Positions 25,824-34,153 of a stretch of DNA of 64,000 nt are shown here, in pieces; the stretch's first letter is position 1; each line of letters opens with the position of its first letter. Under the pieces are notes generated by a model. That model made no database searches, was not told where the DNA came from, and saw only the letters and a program-made list of their open reading frames with translations. The stretch is from RH-AL1 sp965214415 (lineage in GTDB: Bacteria > Pseudomonadota > Alphaproteobacteria > Rhizobiales > Beijerinckiaceae). The DNA is taken from the NCBI GenBank assembly GCA_965214415.1, contig CBDCBQ010000003.1, forward strand, positions 2,046,001 to 2,110,000. Direction: 5' to 3'. Position numbers and translations under genes: made by a program.

Positions 25824-26144
25824 ATGAGTTCGGACTGGATTATCGGCGCTCTTGCCTTCGTGACGATCGGAGGCGTGCTCGGCCTCGCCGTCTTCCACTT
25901 CGGATTTCATCTGAAAGATCCCAAAAACTTGGCTGCCGCGAAGTCCGTCGCGCAAGACCGCGAATCAGCGACGACTGCCGTGTCGTCCGAAGGCGTAAAG
26001 GGGCGATCGCTTCGTCAACGGCTAGACGATGCACCGACGCTCAACGACCGTGGTAATCGCCCGGTTGGTTCATGGGGTGCGTTGTTCGATACGAATTGGT
26101 CCACTCTCAAAGCTGCGTTTAAAGGCGAGCGGACCTCTCGCTAA
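25824..26144 (+). CDS. Hypothetical single-pass membrane protein
   Basis: 106 residues with an N-terminal transmembrane helix (DWIIGALAFVTIGGVLGLAV) and a hydrophilic, probably cytoplasmic tail containing SLRQRLDDAPTLNDRGN. The start ATG follows GGTGGTC. No family recognised. It lies 73 bp after the ligase gene. Confidence 0.55.
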   Translation: MSSDWIIGALAFVTIGGVLGLAVFHFGFHLKDPKNLAAAKSVAQDRESATTAVSSEGVKGRSLRQRLDDAPTLNDRGNRPVGSWGALFDTNWSTLKAAFKGERTSR

Positions 26145-26246
26145 GAGAGCCGCCATTCTGGTTGCCGTCCAGCACGCAAACATGCTTTCTCGCGTCGGCG
26201 TGCTCGTCAAAAGATCAGAGTCCGACATGATCCGAGGGGTTGCCGG

Positions 26247-26470
26247 ATGGCCGTCGGCAAGCGCGTCCAGTTCGATGAGAGACCTGGGCTGTGGTCAACC
26301 TGCTTCGTCAGGAGAGGCGGCGCAGTTTTCAGCAACTCGCCGATGAGGCGTTCGCGGATCTGCTTTCCAAGCACGGGCATCCTGTCGACATAAAGAACCA
26401 GCTGCGCGCGAGCCTTGGCAAGGAGCCTGTAAAGCGGCCAAGACGTAGAAAGGATCGTGCTGAGGAGTGA
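26247..26470 (+). pseudogene. Small basic protein gene with a frameshift
   Basis: The ATG at 26247 starts MAVGKRVQFDE. One base is missing near 26274-26280, after which the next frame reads TWAVVNLLRQERRRSFQQLA, DEAFADLLSKHGHPVDIKNQ and a basic Arg/Lys tail to the TGA at 26468. The composite protein (about 74 residues) resembles small basic proteins often found near ku/lig genes in Hyphomicrobiales, but I cannot name it. Either a broken gene or an assembly error. Confidence 0.6.
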
Positions 26471-26603
26471 GCCCGCGGCAAGCGTTGGTTTCCGAAAAGT
26501 GACAGTAGAATGTCCGAAGGCTCCTTTTTCTCCGAACCTTATTGAAAGTTGGCAAAACAAGCGGGCGTTACGAAAGACGATATTTATCCTATTCACTTTG
26601 TCC

Positions 26604-26780
26604 TTAAGGCAGTGCACTGCCAGTATCGCTTTCGCTGAAGCGGCACAGCGCATCGAGCGCTGCCGCCGTCGCGCCAAGATACTGCGCAATATTCGCGACG
26701 CGGCGGCTGTTCTCCCGCGACGCCATCTCGTGAAGAAGCGATCGTGCGAAGCGTTCCCGCCGCGCGGCCCTTGTCGGCAT
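26604..26780 (-). CDS. Small hypothetical protein (58 aa)
   Basis: MPTRAARRERFARSLLHEMA through RVANIAQYLGATAAALDALC is a helical, protein-like frame with an ATG start. It lies 29 bp downstream of the 84-residue gene on the same strand, so the two probably form an operon. No known family. Confidence 0.45.
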   Translation of the reverse strand: MPTRAARRERFARSLLHEMASRENSRRVANIAQYLGATAAALDALCRFSESDTGSALP

Positions 26781-26809
26781 GGATCACCGCGACGAGCGCT
26801 TGTGCCTGA

Positions 26810-27064
26810 TCAATCGGATCTCAGCAGCTTGTCGAGGCTCGGGACCTCGCCGAACCTTTGCAGCACGACGGCATCCTCGAACTCGCCGGACGCGGGATCG
26901 CCGGTCCGCGAAAATGCCACCGCGCCGGGGGATGTCTCCAACATGCGTCGCGCCGCGCTCTCCGCCGCGCCGGCCGACTGACGCTCCTGCGCCTCGCCGG
27001 CGACAAGCTCGCCATCCTCGTTCCGAACGAACGGGAGCGCCACGAAGTAGGTCACCACCGCCAT
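26810..27064 (-). CDS. Hypothetical conserved-looking protein (84 aa)
   Basis: Starts MAVVTYFVALPFVRNEDGEL, then AQERQSAGAAESAARRMLE, AVAFSRTGDPASGEF and VLQRFGEVPSLDKLL. It looks like a compact alpha/beta protein; similar small proteins (YFVALPF...AVAFSRxGDP) are familiar from Hyphomicrobiales but have no function assigned. A decayed relative (EAQDRQSAGAAESAARRM) can be read on the plus strand at about 41970-42072. Confidence 0.65.
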   Translation of the reverse strand: MAVVTYFVALPFVRNEDGELVAGEAQERQSAGAAESAARRMLETSPGAVAFSRTGDPASGEFEDAVVLQRFGEVPSLDKLLRSD

Positions 27065-27114
27065 GCGCTGATCCTCCGCTTGACCGCTCCATCGTAGCAG
27101 AACAGAAAAGGAAC

Positions 27115-27447
27115 ATGAAGTCGGTCGAAGAGCTGCGGGCGTTGGCGGATCGGATGGCAGGCGCCGGCGGCAAGCGGATCGCTGTCACGCCGGCGTCGGC
27201 GAACGTGGTCGCGCATGCGCTTCGCGTCTATGCCGATCAGATCTCGCGGCCGATCGAGGACCATGCAAGCTTTACGGTCGACGTCTGGAGCGAGGCCGAG
27301 AGCATCATCGAGACGATGGCGAGGTGCTCGAGCTTGCTCGTCGGGCGGGCGGCGTTCGAACAGGCGGTGAAGGAGCGTCCGGCGCTGAAGGTAACGCTTC
27401 GCCAAGGTATCAGGATCGTCGCCACGAGCGAGGAGCGCGCGCGGTGA
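27115..27447 (+). CDS. Hypothetical protein (110 aa)
   Basis: The ATG at 27115 has AAAAGGA six bases upstream and begins KSVEELRALADRMAGAGGKR. The protein is mostly helical with no signal peptide. It is divergent from the 84-residue gene, and the next gene downstream is exonuclease III. No family recognised. Confidence 0.6.
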   Translation: MKSVEELRALADRMAGAGGKRIAVTPASANVVAHALRVYADQISRPIEDHASFTVDVWSEAESIIETMARCSSLLVGRAAFEQAVKERPALKVTLRQGIRIVATSEERAR

Positions 27448-27521
27448 AAAGCAATGCACGGGCCGAGGGAGGCGATAATCTACGGGCCTGACGGGACGAT
27501 GATCCGCGGGCTGATCAGCCG

Positions 27522-28307
27522 GTGAAGATCGCGACCTTCAACATCAACAACGTGAACAAGCGCCTGGCGAACCTCATAGACTGGCTCGCGCAGTCGTCGC
27601 CGGACGTCGTCTGCCTGCAGGAGCTGAAGTGCGAGCAAGGCGCCTTTCCGATCGATGCGCTGCGCAAGGTCGGCTACGAGGCCGCGTGGCAAGGGCAGAG
27701 GAGCTGGAATGGCGTCGCGATCCTTGCGAAGGGCGCCGAGCCGATCGTGATCCGAACTGAGCTGCCCGGCGACCCGAGCGATCGGCAGGCGCGCTACATC
27801 GAGGCTGCCGTCTCCGGCATCGTCGTCGCGTCGATATATCTGCCGAACGGCAATCCGCAGCCCGGCCCGAAATTCGACTACAAGCTCGCTTGGTTTGATC
27901 GGCTCAACGCGCATGCGGCCGAGCTTTGGGCCGCGGATGTGCCGGTCGTGCTAGCCGGCGACTTCAACGTCGCGCCGACCGACCTCGACATCTATCCAAC
28001 GAGGTCGTGGGACAACGACGCGCTGATCCAACCGGTGACCCGAGCAGCATTCGCGCGTCTCTTGTCGCAGGGTTGGACGGACGCGCTGCGCGCGAGCTAT
28101 CCCGACGAGCGCCTCTACACGTTCTGGAGCTACAAGCGCGGGCGGTGGGCCCGCGACGCCGGCCTGCGGCTCGACCACTTGCTGCTGAGCCCGCATGTCG
28201 CGCGCCGCCTGATGGCCTCGGCGGTCGATCGGGAGGTCCGAGGCGCTCCGGACGCCAGTGATCACGCGCCGGCATGGGTCGAGCTCGTTTCGCCGCCGCG
28301 CCTGTAG
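27522..28307 (+). CDS. xthA: Exodeoxyribonuclease III (AP endonuclease)
   Basis: 261 residues with the full EEP-fold motif series: ATFNINNVNKRL, VVCLQELKCEQGAFP (metal-binding Glu), YLPNGNP, LAGDFNVAPTDLDIY, LYTFWSYKRGRWARDAGLRL, DHLLLSPHV and a C-terminal SDHAPAWVEL (catalytic Asp-His). It removes 3' blocks and cuts at abasic sites in base-excision repair. The start is GTG at 27522. Together with the ligase and ku remnant it makes the region rich in DNA-repair genes. Confidence 0.95.
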   Translation: MKIATFNINNVNKRLANLIDWLAQSSPDVVCLQELKCEQGAFPIDALRKVGYEAAWQGQRSWNGVAILAKGAEPIVIRTELPGDPSDRQARYIEAAVSGIVVASIYLPNGNPQPGPKFDYKLAWFDRLNAHAAELWAADVPVVLAGDFNVAPTDLDIYPTRSWDNDALIQPVTRAAFARLLSQGWTDALRASYPDERLYTFWSYKRGRWARDAGLRLDHLLLSPHVARRLMASAVDREVRGAPDASDHAPAWVELVSPPRL

Positions 28308-28486
28308 GGCGCCCTCAGCTCTTTGGTGCCGAGACACCATGAAAACTAGTCCGGGGGCACCGTGCGTGAGAAACGCTCGATAGCGATTTTTGCCGACCTC
28401 GCACTACCTGCGGCTGACGGCCTAAACCTGTCGGCGCTGTCGAGAAGGCCCGTGACGGTCATCCTCAAAACTAGAACGAGAACGCA

Positions 28487-29392
28487 ATGGCAGATGTCTA
28501 CGCACCCCGCGCCGATTTGGACCAAGGCTTGGTCGCCGGGCACCATACCCATCTTCGCGTCTCCTGGAGCGCGCTGTTTGGCGGTGTGGTCTTGGCGCTG
28601 GCGATCCAACTCGTGCTCAGCCTGCTGGGAGCTGGCATCGGTCTAAGCACCGTCAACGTTGCCGCCAGCAGCACACCGAGCGCCACGAGCTTCGGCTTCG
28701 GCGCCGGGCTGTGGTGGGTGATCAGCAGCTGCATCGCGCTCTTCGCCGGCGGCTACGCCGCGGCCTGGCTTGCCGGCAGCGAGTTGCGGTTCGACGCCAT
28801 GATGCACGGCCTTGTCACCTGGGGCATTGCCACGCTCCTGACGGTCTATCTGCTCACCTCGGCGATCGGCGGTATCATCGGCGGGGGCTTTTCGGCGATT
28901 ACCAGCACCGCGTCCGCCGTCGGCGGCAGCGTCAAGGATGCTGCGGCGCCTGTCGCCAATGCCGTCGGCCTGTCCCCAGACATGATCAAGCAGCAGGCTG
29001 ATGCCTACCTGCAGCCGACCAATACGGACCCGGCGACGATGAGCCCGCAGGATGCGCAGAAGGAGGTCGCTTCCGATCTCGTAACCTATGAGCAGGGGGG
29101 CGCCGATGCGCCGGCGGCGAAGGCGCGGATCATCGACATCACCGCTGCGCAGCTGAAAATCAGCAAGGACGACGCGACCAAGAAGTTCGACGATGCGCAG
29201 GCCAAGCTCGACCAGACGATCGCGCAGGCCAAGCAGAAGGCCAAGGACGCAGCGGACGCGAGCGCGTCGGCTGCGTCGAAGACGGCGTTCGCCCTGTTCG
29301 TCGACCTGCTACTCGGCGCGATCGCGGCGGCGTTCGGCGGCTCGCTCGCTCTCGGCGCGCGATATCGTCGGACCGTCGTAGCGGTCGCCTAG
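28487..29392 (+). CDS. Stress-type membrane protein, copy 1
   Basis: 301 residues. N-terminal hydrophobic half with about three helices (WSALFGGVVLALAIQLVLSL, GLWWVISSCIALFAGGYAAA, WGIATLLTVYLLTSAIGGII), a soluble helical middle (DATKKFDDAQAKLDQTIAQA) and a last helix near residue 280. It is a clear paralogue of the minus-strand gene at 44482-45426, matching along the whole length. Function unknown. The neighbouring csbD fragment and the DUF2382 genes beside the second copy suggest a general-stress role. Confidence 0.7.
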   Translation: MADVYAPRADLDQGLVAGHHTHLRVSWSALFGGVVLALAIQLVLSLLGAGIGLSTVNVAASSTPSATSFGFGAGLWWVISSCIALFAGGYAAAWLAGSELRFDAMMHGLVTWGIATLLTVYLLTSAIGGIIGGGFSAITSTASAVGGSVKDAAAPVANAVGLSPDMIKQQADAYLQPTNTDPATMSPQDAQKEVASDLVTYEQGGADAPAAKARIIDITAAQLKISKDDATKKFDDAQAKLDQTIAQAKQKAKDAADASASAASKTAFALFVDLLLGAIAAAFGGSLALGARYRRTVVAVA

Positions 29393-29463
29393 GCAACAGA
29401 CGACAGACATTGGTTCGACAGGCGGCGGGATACCCCGCTGCCTTTCTTTGAAGGAGTGAGATC

Positions 29464-29577
29464 ATGGCATTCGACAGGTTCAAGGGACAGGCGCAGCAGG
29501 CTGCCGGCAGCGTGCAATCGGCAGTCGGCGACATGACCGGCGATGAAGGCATGCAGGCCAAAGGCATGGCACGCGAT
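29464..29577 (+). pseudogene. 5' half of a csbD-like gene
   Basis: MAFDRFKGQAQQAAGSVQSA and GDMTGDEGMQAKGMARD are the CsbD N-terminus, preceded by the strong ribosome binding site AAGGAGTGAG. After the codons for ARD the frame leaves the family and runs out shortly in unrelated sequence, which in another frame is a TonB-dependent receptor. The missing half matches the csbD-like tail at 18772-19002. Confidence 0.8.
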
Positions 29578-30896
29578 TCGGCGTCGACGACTTTGATTCG
29601 AGCCTTCTCAACGAGAACCAGGTTGAACGCTCTATTTTCAACGTGATCGCCTGGCAAAAGACGATCGGCCCGCTCGATAACCAGATCTCCTACTTCCAGC
29701 GCTACTCGACTCTGCATTTCACGCCCGATCCGGTCGGCGATCTCGTTTTCAACGGAGTTGCCTCGGATGTCAGTCGCGTTAGCCTCATCAACGGCCTGCA
29801 AAGCGACAATGCTTACCGCACCTCCGATCGGAATACGGTGCGGTTTGGCTTTACCGGCGACGTCGAGCACGCCGATGCAATTGGCCTCAACTCGCTTTTA
29901 CCGACGACGGCCGCGGGCACGCCGATCGACGCGCCCTTCAACATCGATACGGCCGATCACAAGACCGGCGAAGTTGCCGGCGTTTACCTGCAGGACGAGT
30001 ACTATCTAACGCGGCAGCTCGCGATCACGGGTGGGCTTCGCTACGATTACCTTAACGAGTACGTGACGACCGATCAACTCAGTCCCCGCATAGGCCTCGT
30101 CTACAAGCCGTTCGAGACGACGACCTTTCACGCTGGTTACGCCCGCTATTTCACGCCGCCCGAACTCGCGTTGTCCGGACCGACCCCAACGACGGCGTTT
30201 GCCAACACGACACTGCAGCCGGGAACGAACGTGTCGGACCCGGTACGGCCGGAGCGCTCGCACTACTTCGATGTCGGAGTGACCCAGCGCGTGCTTCCCG
30301 GTCTCGATGTCGGTCTCGACGGTTATTACAAGATCGCCAAGAACCTGCTCGACGATGGCCAATTTGGCCAGGCGTTGGTGCTCACCGCCTTCAACTACGA
30401 TCACGCGAACAACGAGGGAGTCGAATTCAAAACAAACTATCAGAATGGCGGCTTCCGCGCTTACGGCAACCTCGCGGTCGCGCAGCAGCGAGCCAAAGAG
30501 GTCACCTCCAACCAGTATCTCTTCGATCCGTCCGAGCTCACCTATATCGCCAACAATTACATCTTCACCGATCACGACCAGCTTTTCACCGTCTCGGGCG
30601 GCGGCTCCTATCGAATTCGTAATACGACGCTCAGCACAGACGTGATTTACGGCAGCGGCCTGCGCAACGGCTTCGCCAACACCGGCACCGTGTCGCCGCA
30701 TGCCGCGGTCAATCTTGGCCTTGCGCAGGAGCTTCATCTGCTGGCCGACCCGACGAAGCCCACGACGCTTCGGTTCACCGTAACCAACCTGCTCGACCAC
30801 CCTTATGAGATCCGCGACGGATCTGGGATCGGCGTCTTCCAGGCTCAGTACGGCGAGCGCCGCGGCTTCTTCGCCGGGCTAAGCCAACGGTTTTGA
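29577..30896 (+). pseudogene. 3' part of a TonB-dependent outer-membrane receptor
   Basis: From FGVDDFDSSLLNENQVERS onward this is the beta-barrel of a TonB-dependent receptor: QISYFQRYSTLHFTPDPVGD, GVYLQDEYYLTRQLAITGGL, RIGLVYKPFETTTFHAGYAR and a C-terminal GLSQRF ending in Phe (outer-membrane signal). About 440 residues remain, while the signal peptide, TonB box, plug domain and first strands (300 or more residues) are missing. The fragment has no start of its own except the GTG at 29643. A tonB gene follows after 13 bp. Confidence 0.85.
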
Positions 30897-30909
30897 TCGC
30901 CATCGCGGG

Positions 30910-31731
30910 ATGATCGAGACAAAGAAGCCAGAAAACTTCGTGATCGACCCGCCGACAGGGCGGGCCGATCTCTTGTTTTATGGATCGGGGATGATGCTCG
31001 TCGCTGCGACGTTCCTCGGTCTAGCGGTCGCGTTCGGCCGTGCTCAGCCAAACCGAGACGCGTCCGACGTCGACATGGCGATCATGATCGATCTGCCGCC
31101 GGCCGATGCGTCCTCGCGGCCCCCGAGCGATGCGCCGGAAGCACCGGAGCAGCAGCCCGCTCGAGCTTCGATCTCCGAGACGCCGCCAGACGCGGTGCGA
31201 CCGCCGGAGAAGCCCGTCGATGAGCCGAAGCCGAAGCAGGAGGTGGCGCCGATCAAAGAGCCGCCGCTTCGCCCCGCGCCGAACCCTGCAGCCGTGCTGG
31301 AGCAGAAACGCGAGGACTTGAAACCCCCGCCGAAGCCCAGCGTAGCACCGACAGTCGCGCCGCAGGAAGAGCTCGCGCCGACCGGTTCGGATGCGCTGAC
31401 CTTGCGCAATGCGGACCAGGGCGAAGAGGGACGCCCGCATGCGTCGGCCCACGTCATAACGCTCTGGCAGAAGTCCTTGATGCGGCGTCTCGAGATCGCG
31501 AAGCGCTCTGTGGGGCATGCGGCGCGAAGCGCGGGGACCGTGAGGATTGCCTTCGAGATCAATGTTAAAGGGGCGATCATATCGGAGCGGATCGCCGAAA
31601 GCTCGGGCTCGCATGTCCTGGACGATGCAGCCTCTGCCCTCGTCAGATTGGCCGCACCATTCCCGGCACCTCCTGCAGGCGCGAGAATCGCCGACATGTC
31701 GTTCGTCTTACCGATCCGATTTCGACAATAG
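30910..31731 (+). CDS. tonB: TonB energy-transducer protein
   Basis: 273 residues: an N-terminal inner-membrane helix (DLLFYGSGMMLVAATFLGLA), a long Pro/Glu/Lys-rich periplasmic spacer (EKPVDEPKPKQEVAPIKEPP) and a C-terminal TonB domain (VRIAFEINVKGAIISERIAE, then SGSHVLDDAASALVR). It would couple the proton-motive force to an outer-membrane receptor. The adjacent receptor is truncated, so if expressed it may serve others. No exbBD genes lie nearby. Confidence 0.88.
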   Translation: MIETKKPENFVIDPPTGRADLLFYGSGMMLVAATFLGLAVAFGRAQPNRDASDVDMAIMIDLPPADASSRPPSDAPEAPEQQPARASISETPPDAVRPPEKPVDEPKPKQEVAPIKEPPLRPAPNPAAVLEQKREDLKPPPKPSVAPTVAPQEELAPTGSDALTLRNADQGEEGRPHASAHVITLWQKSLMRRLEIAKRSVGHAARSAGTVRIAFEINVKGAIISERIAESSGSHVLDDAASALVRLAAPFPAPPAGARIADMSFVLPIRFRQ

Positions 31732-32104
31732 CCTTCTTGTCAGGCCTCTGGCGCTTTACAAAGCCCTAACATTTGATGCTACCTGAGAGGCAGCTGGAGG
31801 TTTTGTCTTAAACAAGTGCTCGGGGCTTACGTCGCGGGTTTGTCTTTAGCCCTTTTGCGTACCCGTTAAAGTCCGCCGCAGCCGAACGACCGAAGTCATC
31901 TCACCACGATCTGGCGGTGACACCGCCAGCTTTCTGGCCGATACGGTTCAAACTCCGACGGGTCGAGCGGCTATCTGGATAAGTCGACCGGCCCACAAGG
32001 TTCCTACGCGGCTGGTAAGAAAACACACTGGAAAGCCTCGCCCTAGCAATCGATAATGCCCCGAGATGCTTGTGCTTGCCTTTCGAGATAGCTGAGCAAG
32101 TCCT
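31732..32104. other. Intergenic, no gene seen
   Basis: No convincing coding frame on either strand. Base composition becomes visibly more AT-rich toward 32100. Confidence 0.35.
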
Positions 32105-32590
32105 TTGTATGGAGCTATGCTGGTGGTTCGACTCGATCTGCGGGTCGTTGGTCTTTTTCAATGGCTTTATGACCTCTTGCTGGCTCGTTTCGCCATACGG
32201 ATTGGCACGTTCCGCATGGCTGCTGCACTACTTCCTATTTCGATAGACGTAATGCTGCGATTGCGAGGCAACGGGTTGAGTCCGGATATTTTGGCAACGG
32301 GAATATTCTTTATCGGGATCAGTCTGTTCTATAGCCTTAAGATGATGAAGTCGGATAATAGTCTTCAGACCCGCTGCAACTTAAGACCTATCAATACCTG
32401 CTCGCTGGAATTCTATAAAAAATATTTTCAAATAAGAATCTTCTATCTTTTCTTTTTTACAACATCGGCAGTCGTTCATCATGATGTGGCTGGATTAGGC
32501 CTGCTAGCAATAGTTTATGCGCGGTGTCTCATTGTTCGCCAACGGATCGAACCGAAGGAGCAGCGGAACTGGGCTGCGTTGCCAGCTTGA
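32105..32590 (+). CDS. Hypothetical membrane protein of low GC content
   Basis: 161 residues with three or four hydrophobic stretches (LFQWLYDLLLARFAIRIGTF, DILATGIFFIGISLFYSLKM, IRIFYLFFFTTSAVVHHDVA). No family recognised. The C-terminal half is coded by AT-rich codons unlike the neighbours, which suggests recent transfer. The exact start is unclear; ATGs at 32105 and 32120 are both possible. Confidence 0.4.
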   Translation: MYGAMLVVRLDLRVVGLFQWLYDLLLARFAIRIGTFRMAAALLPISIDVMLRLRGNGLSPDILATGIFFIGISLFYSLKMMKSDNSLQTRCNLRPINTCSLEFYKKYFQIRIFYLFFFTTSAVVHHDVAGLGLLAIVYARCLIVRQRIEPKEQRNWAALPA

Positions 32591-32878
32591 TGGTCAACCG
32601 TCAACTTCTGTGTGTGGATAGTGGGTCACTTTGAATTTTTGGGAGGCGGTGCACCGCAAACCTGCACCAGGTATCTGAGCATGAGGGCTGGAACCGGATA
32701 GGTTTGCTCGGTTGGATGGGTGGCAGCGTATGCTTCCACTCCATTTGCAAGTTGACCATCGTTCATCTGCGTTCTATTTATACAATCTGAAAAAAGCGTG
32801 CCGTTAATAAATAACCACTAATGAAGGAAATGTATGAGTCAAATGATCCTGCTCTATAGTTTATCTTCTTTGATCTAG

Positions 32879-33120
32879 GTGCTCGGCCGCAAGATTCGCT
32901 ACCAGCAAATCCCGCTTGACGCGTTCAAGGCACGGCTCGCCGGTCGCGGCATGAGCGAGTTCTTCAGCCAGGGCTACGTCGACATGATGCGAGCCAAAGA
33001 CGAGGGGATGGACAATCAGGTCGAGCGCACCGCGGACGCGCGAACCCCCACGACCTTCCGCCAGTGGTGCGAGACCGAAATGAAGCCGGCGCTGGCGGCC
33101 TGCAGCGATACTATCCGAAA
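32879..33120 (+). pseudogene. C-terminal remnant of an NmrA-type NAD(P)-binding protein
   Basis: LGRKIRYQQIPLDAFKARLA, GMSEFFSQGYVDMMRAKDEG and TPTTFRQWCETEMKPAL match the end of NmrA/NAD(P)H-binding oxidoreductases. The Rossmann half is missing, and the upstream 280 bp are AT-rich non-coding sequence. The frame continues past the family's normal end without its own stop. Confidence 0.6.
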
Positions 33121-33476
33121 AGGAGGCCAAGATGATCGAACAAGCTCATTGTACTCTGGCGCGCGAGCCCGCTCGCTCCGCCCCCCCGTGCTGGAGGGCG
33201 ATCTGCAGGCGGTGGCTTGTCATCCGGCCTGTAAGTGTGGATGCCCCCTGGGAGGCAAGGACTTTTTTGAACCGAGGGGGCGGTGGTCGGCAGCGTTCAT
33301 GTGTCAGGCCTCAAGATGCGGCCTGTCACGCCGCTGGCTGGTATGGTGATGCGCGGGCCGGGTCCACTCAAAAGTGAGAGCTCGAAGCTCATACCAGCCC
33401 GGATCTCCGATCATTTGCCCATACGGTTCGTCGCTCTCCTAAACTTCCCGACAGCCGGCGGCTGAGCCTCCTGCGT
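33121..33476. other. No gene seen
   Basis: Only short, uncharacteristic frames. An AGGAGG sequence at 33121-33127 precedes an ATG at 33132, but the 81-residue frame that follows has no recognisable features. Confidence 0.3.
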
Positions 33477-34063
33477 TCAGCAGGCGGCGGCCTTGGCCGC
33501 CGCGATCTGGTCGAGGCCGATCTCCGGCTTGGTTTGGAAGACAACCTCCTCAGGAACCTTGGCCCGGCATCGCCGCTCGGGATCCTCGGCCCTGGCCTGG
33601 GGAAGATACAGCCGGTAAGCGATAGGCAGGCTCGCGACCTCGTTCGCCACCGACCGCCACCTGGCAATTATCCTGCTTGCCGAGCTGGCCGCAGTACTGC
33701 CGAGCCACGCCCACCGAGTGCCGTCCCTTCTTCGGGAACCCCGTGTCGTCGATGATCCAGGCCCGGATCGAGCCGTGCCGCTCGACGACGGGGAGTACGT
33801 GATCGCGAACTCGGGCCATCAACGCCTCGTCAGACCAGGACGCCTGCCCGACGAAATGCAGCAAAGACTGGTGCTTGGCTGCGGCTCGAGCCGGGGCCGT
33901 GACAGCCGCCATCGGTTCGACGCTCTTGCGCTCCGGCGGCATGAAGCAGCCCGAGACAATAGTCCCGCAGCGGTACGACCCGGTCCGCGTGGCCGATCAC
34001 CTCGACGAGGTGATCGACATAGGCCGAGAAGGCCGCCTCGCTCTGTCGCGTCCAGAAATCCAT
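33477..34063 (-). pseudogene. IS701-family transposase, N-terminal two thirds, frameshifted
   Basis: Starts MDFWTRQSEAAFSAYVDHLV. The frame changes near 33945 to PPERKSVEPMAAVTAPARAA, then AWIIDDTGFPKKGRHSVGVA (first DDE Asp region) and QYCGQLGKQDNCQVA. It changes again near 33665 to SVANEVASLPIAYRLYLPQA and VVFQTKPEIGLDQIAAAKAA before ending at a TGA. The C-terminal catalytic part is absent. Dead remnant. Confidence 0.85.
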
Positions 34064-34153
34064 CTCAGCCCGCTGTCATCATCGCCGATACACGACGCTA
34101 CCAGCATCCGGTCCTGAGCAGGCTGAGGCTTTCTGACTCAGTAACATTAGGAG

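Noticed and set aside
30006..31697. Minus-strand frames opposite the TonB receptor and tonB
   Set aside because: Antisense shadows; the plus-strand products have clear barrel and TonB motifs.
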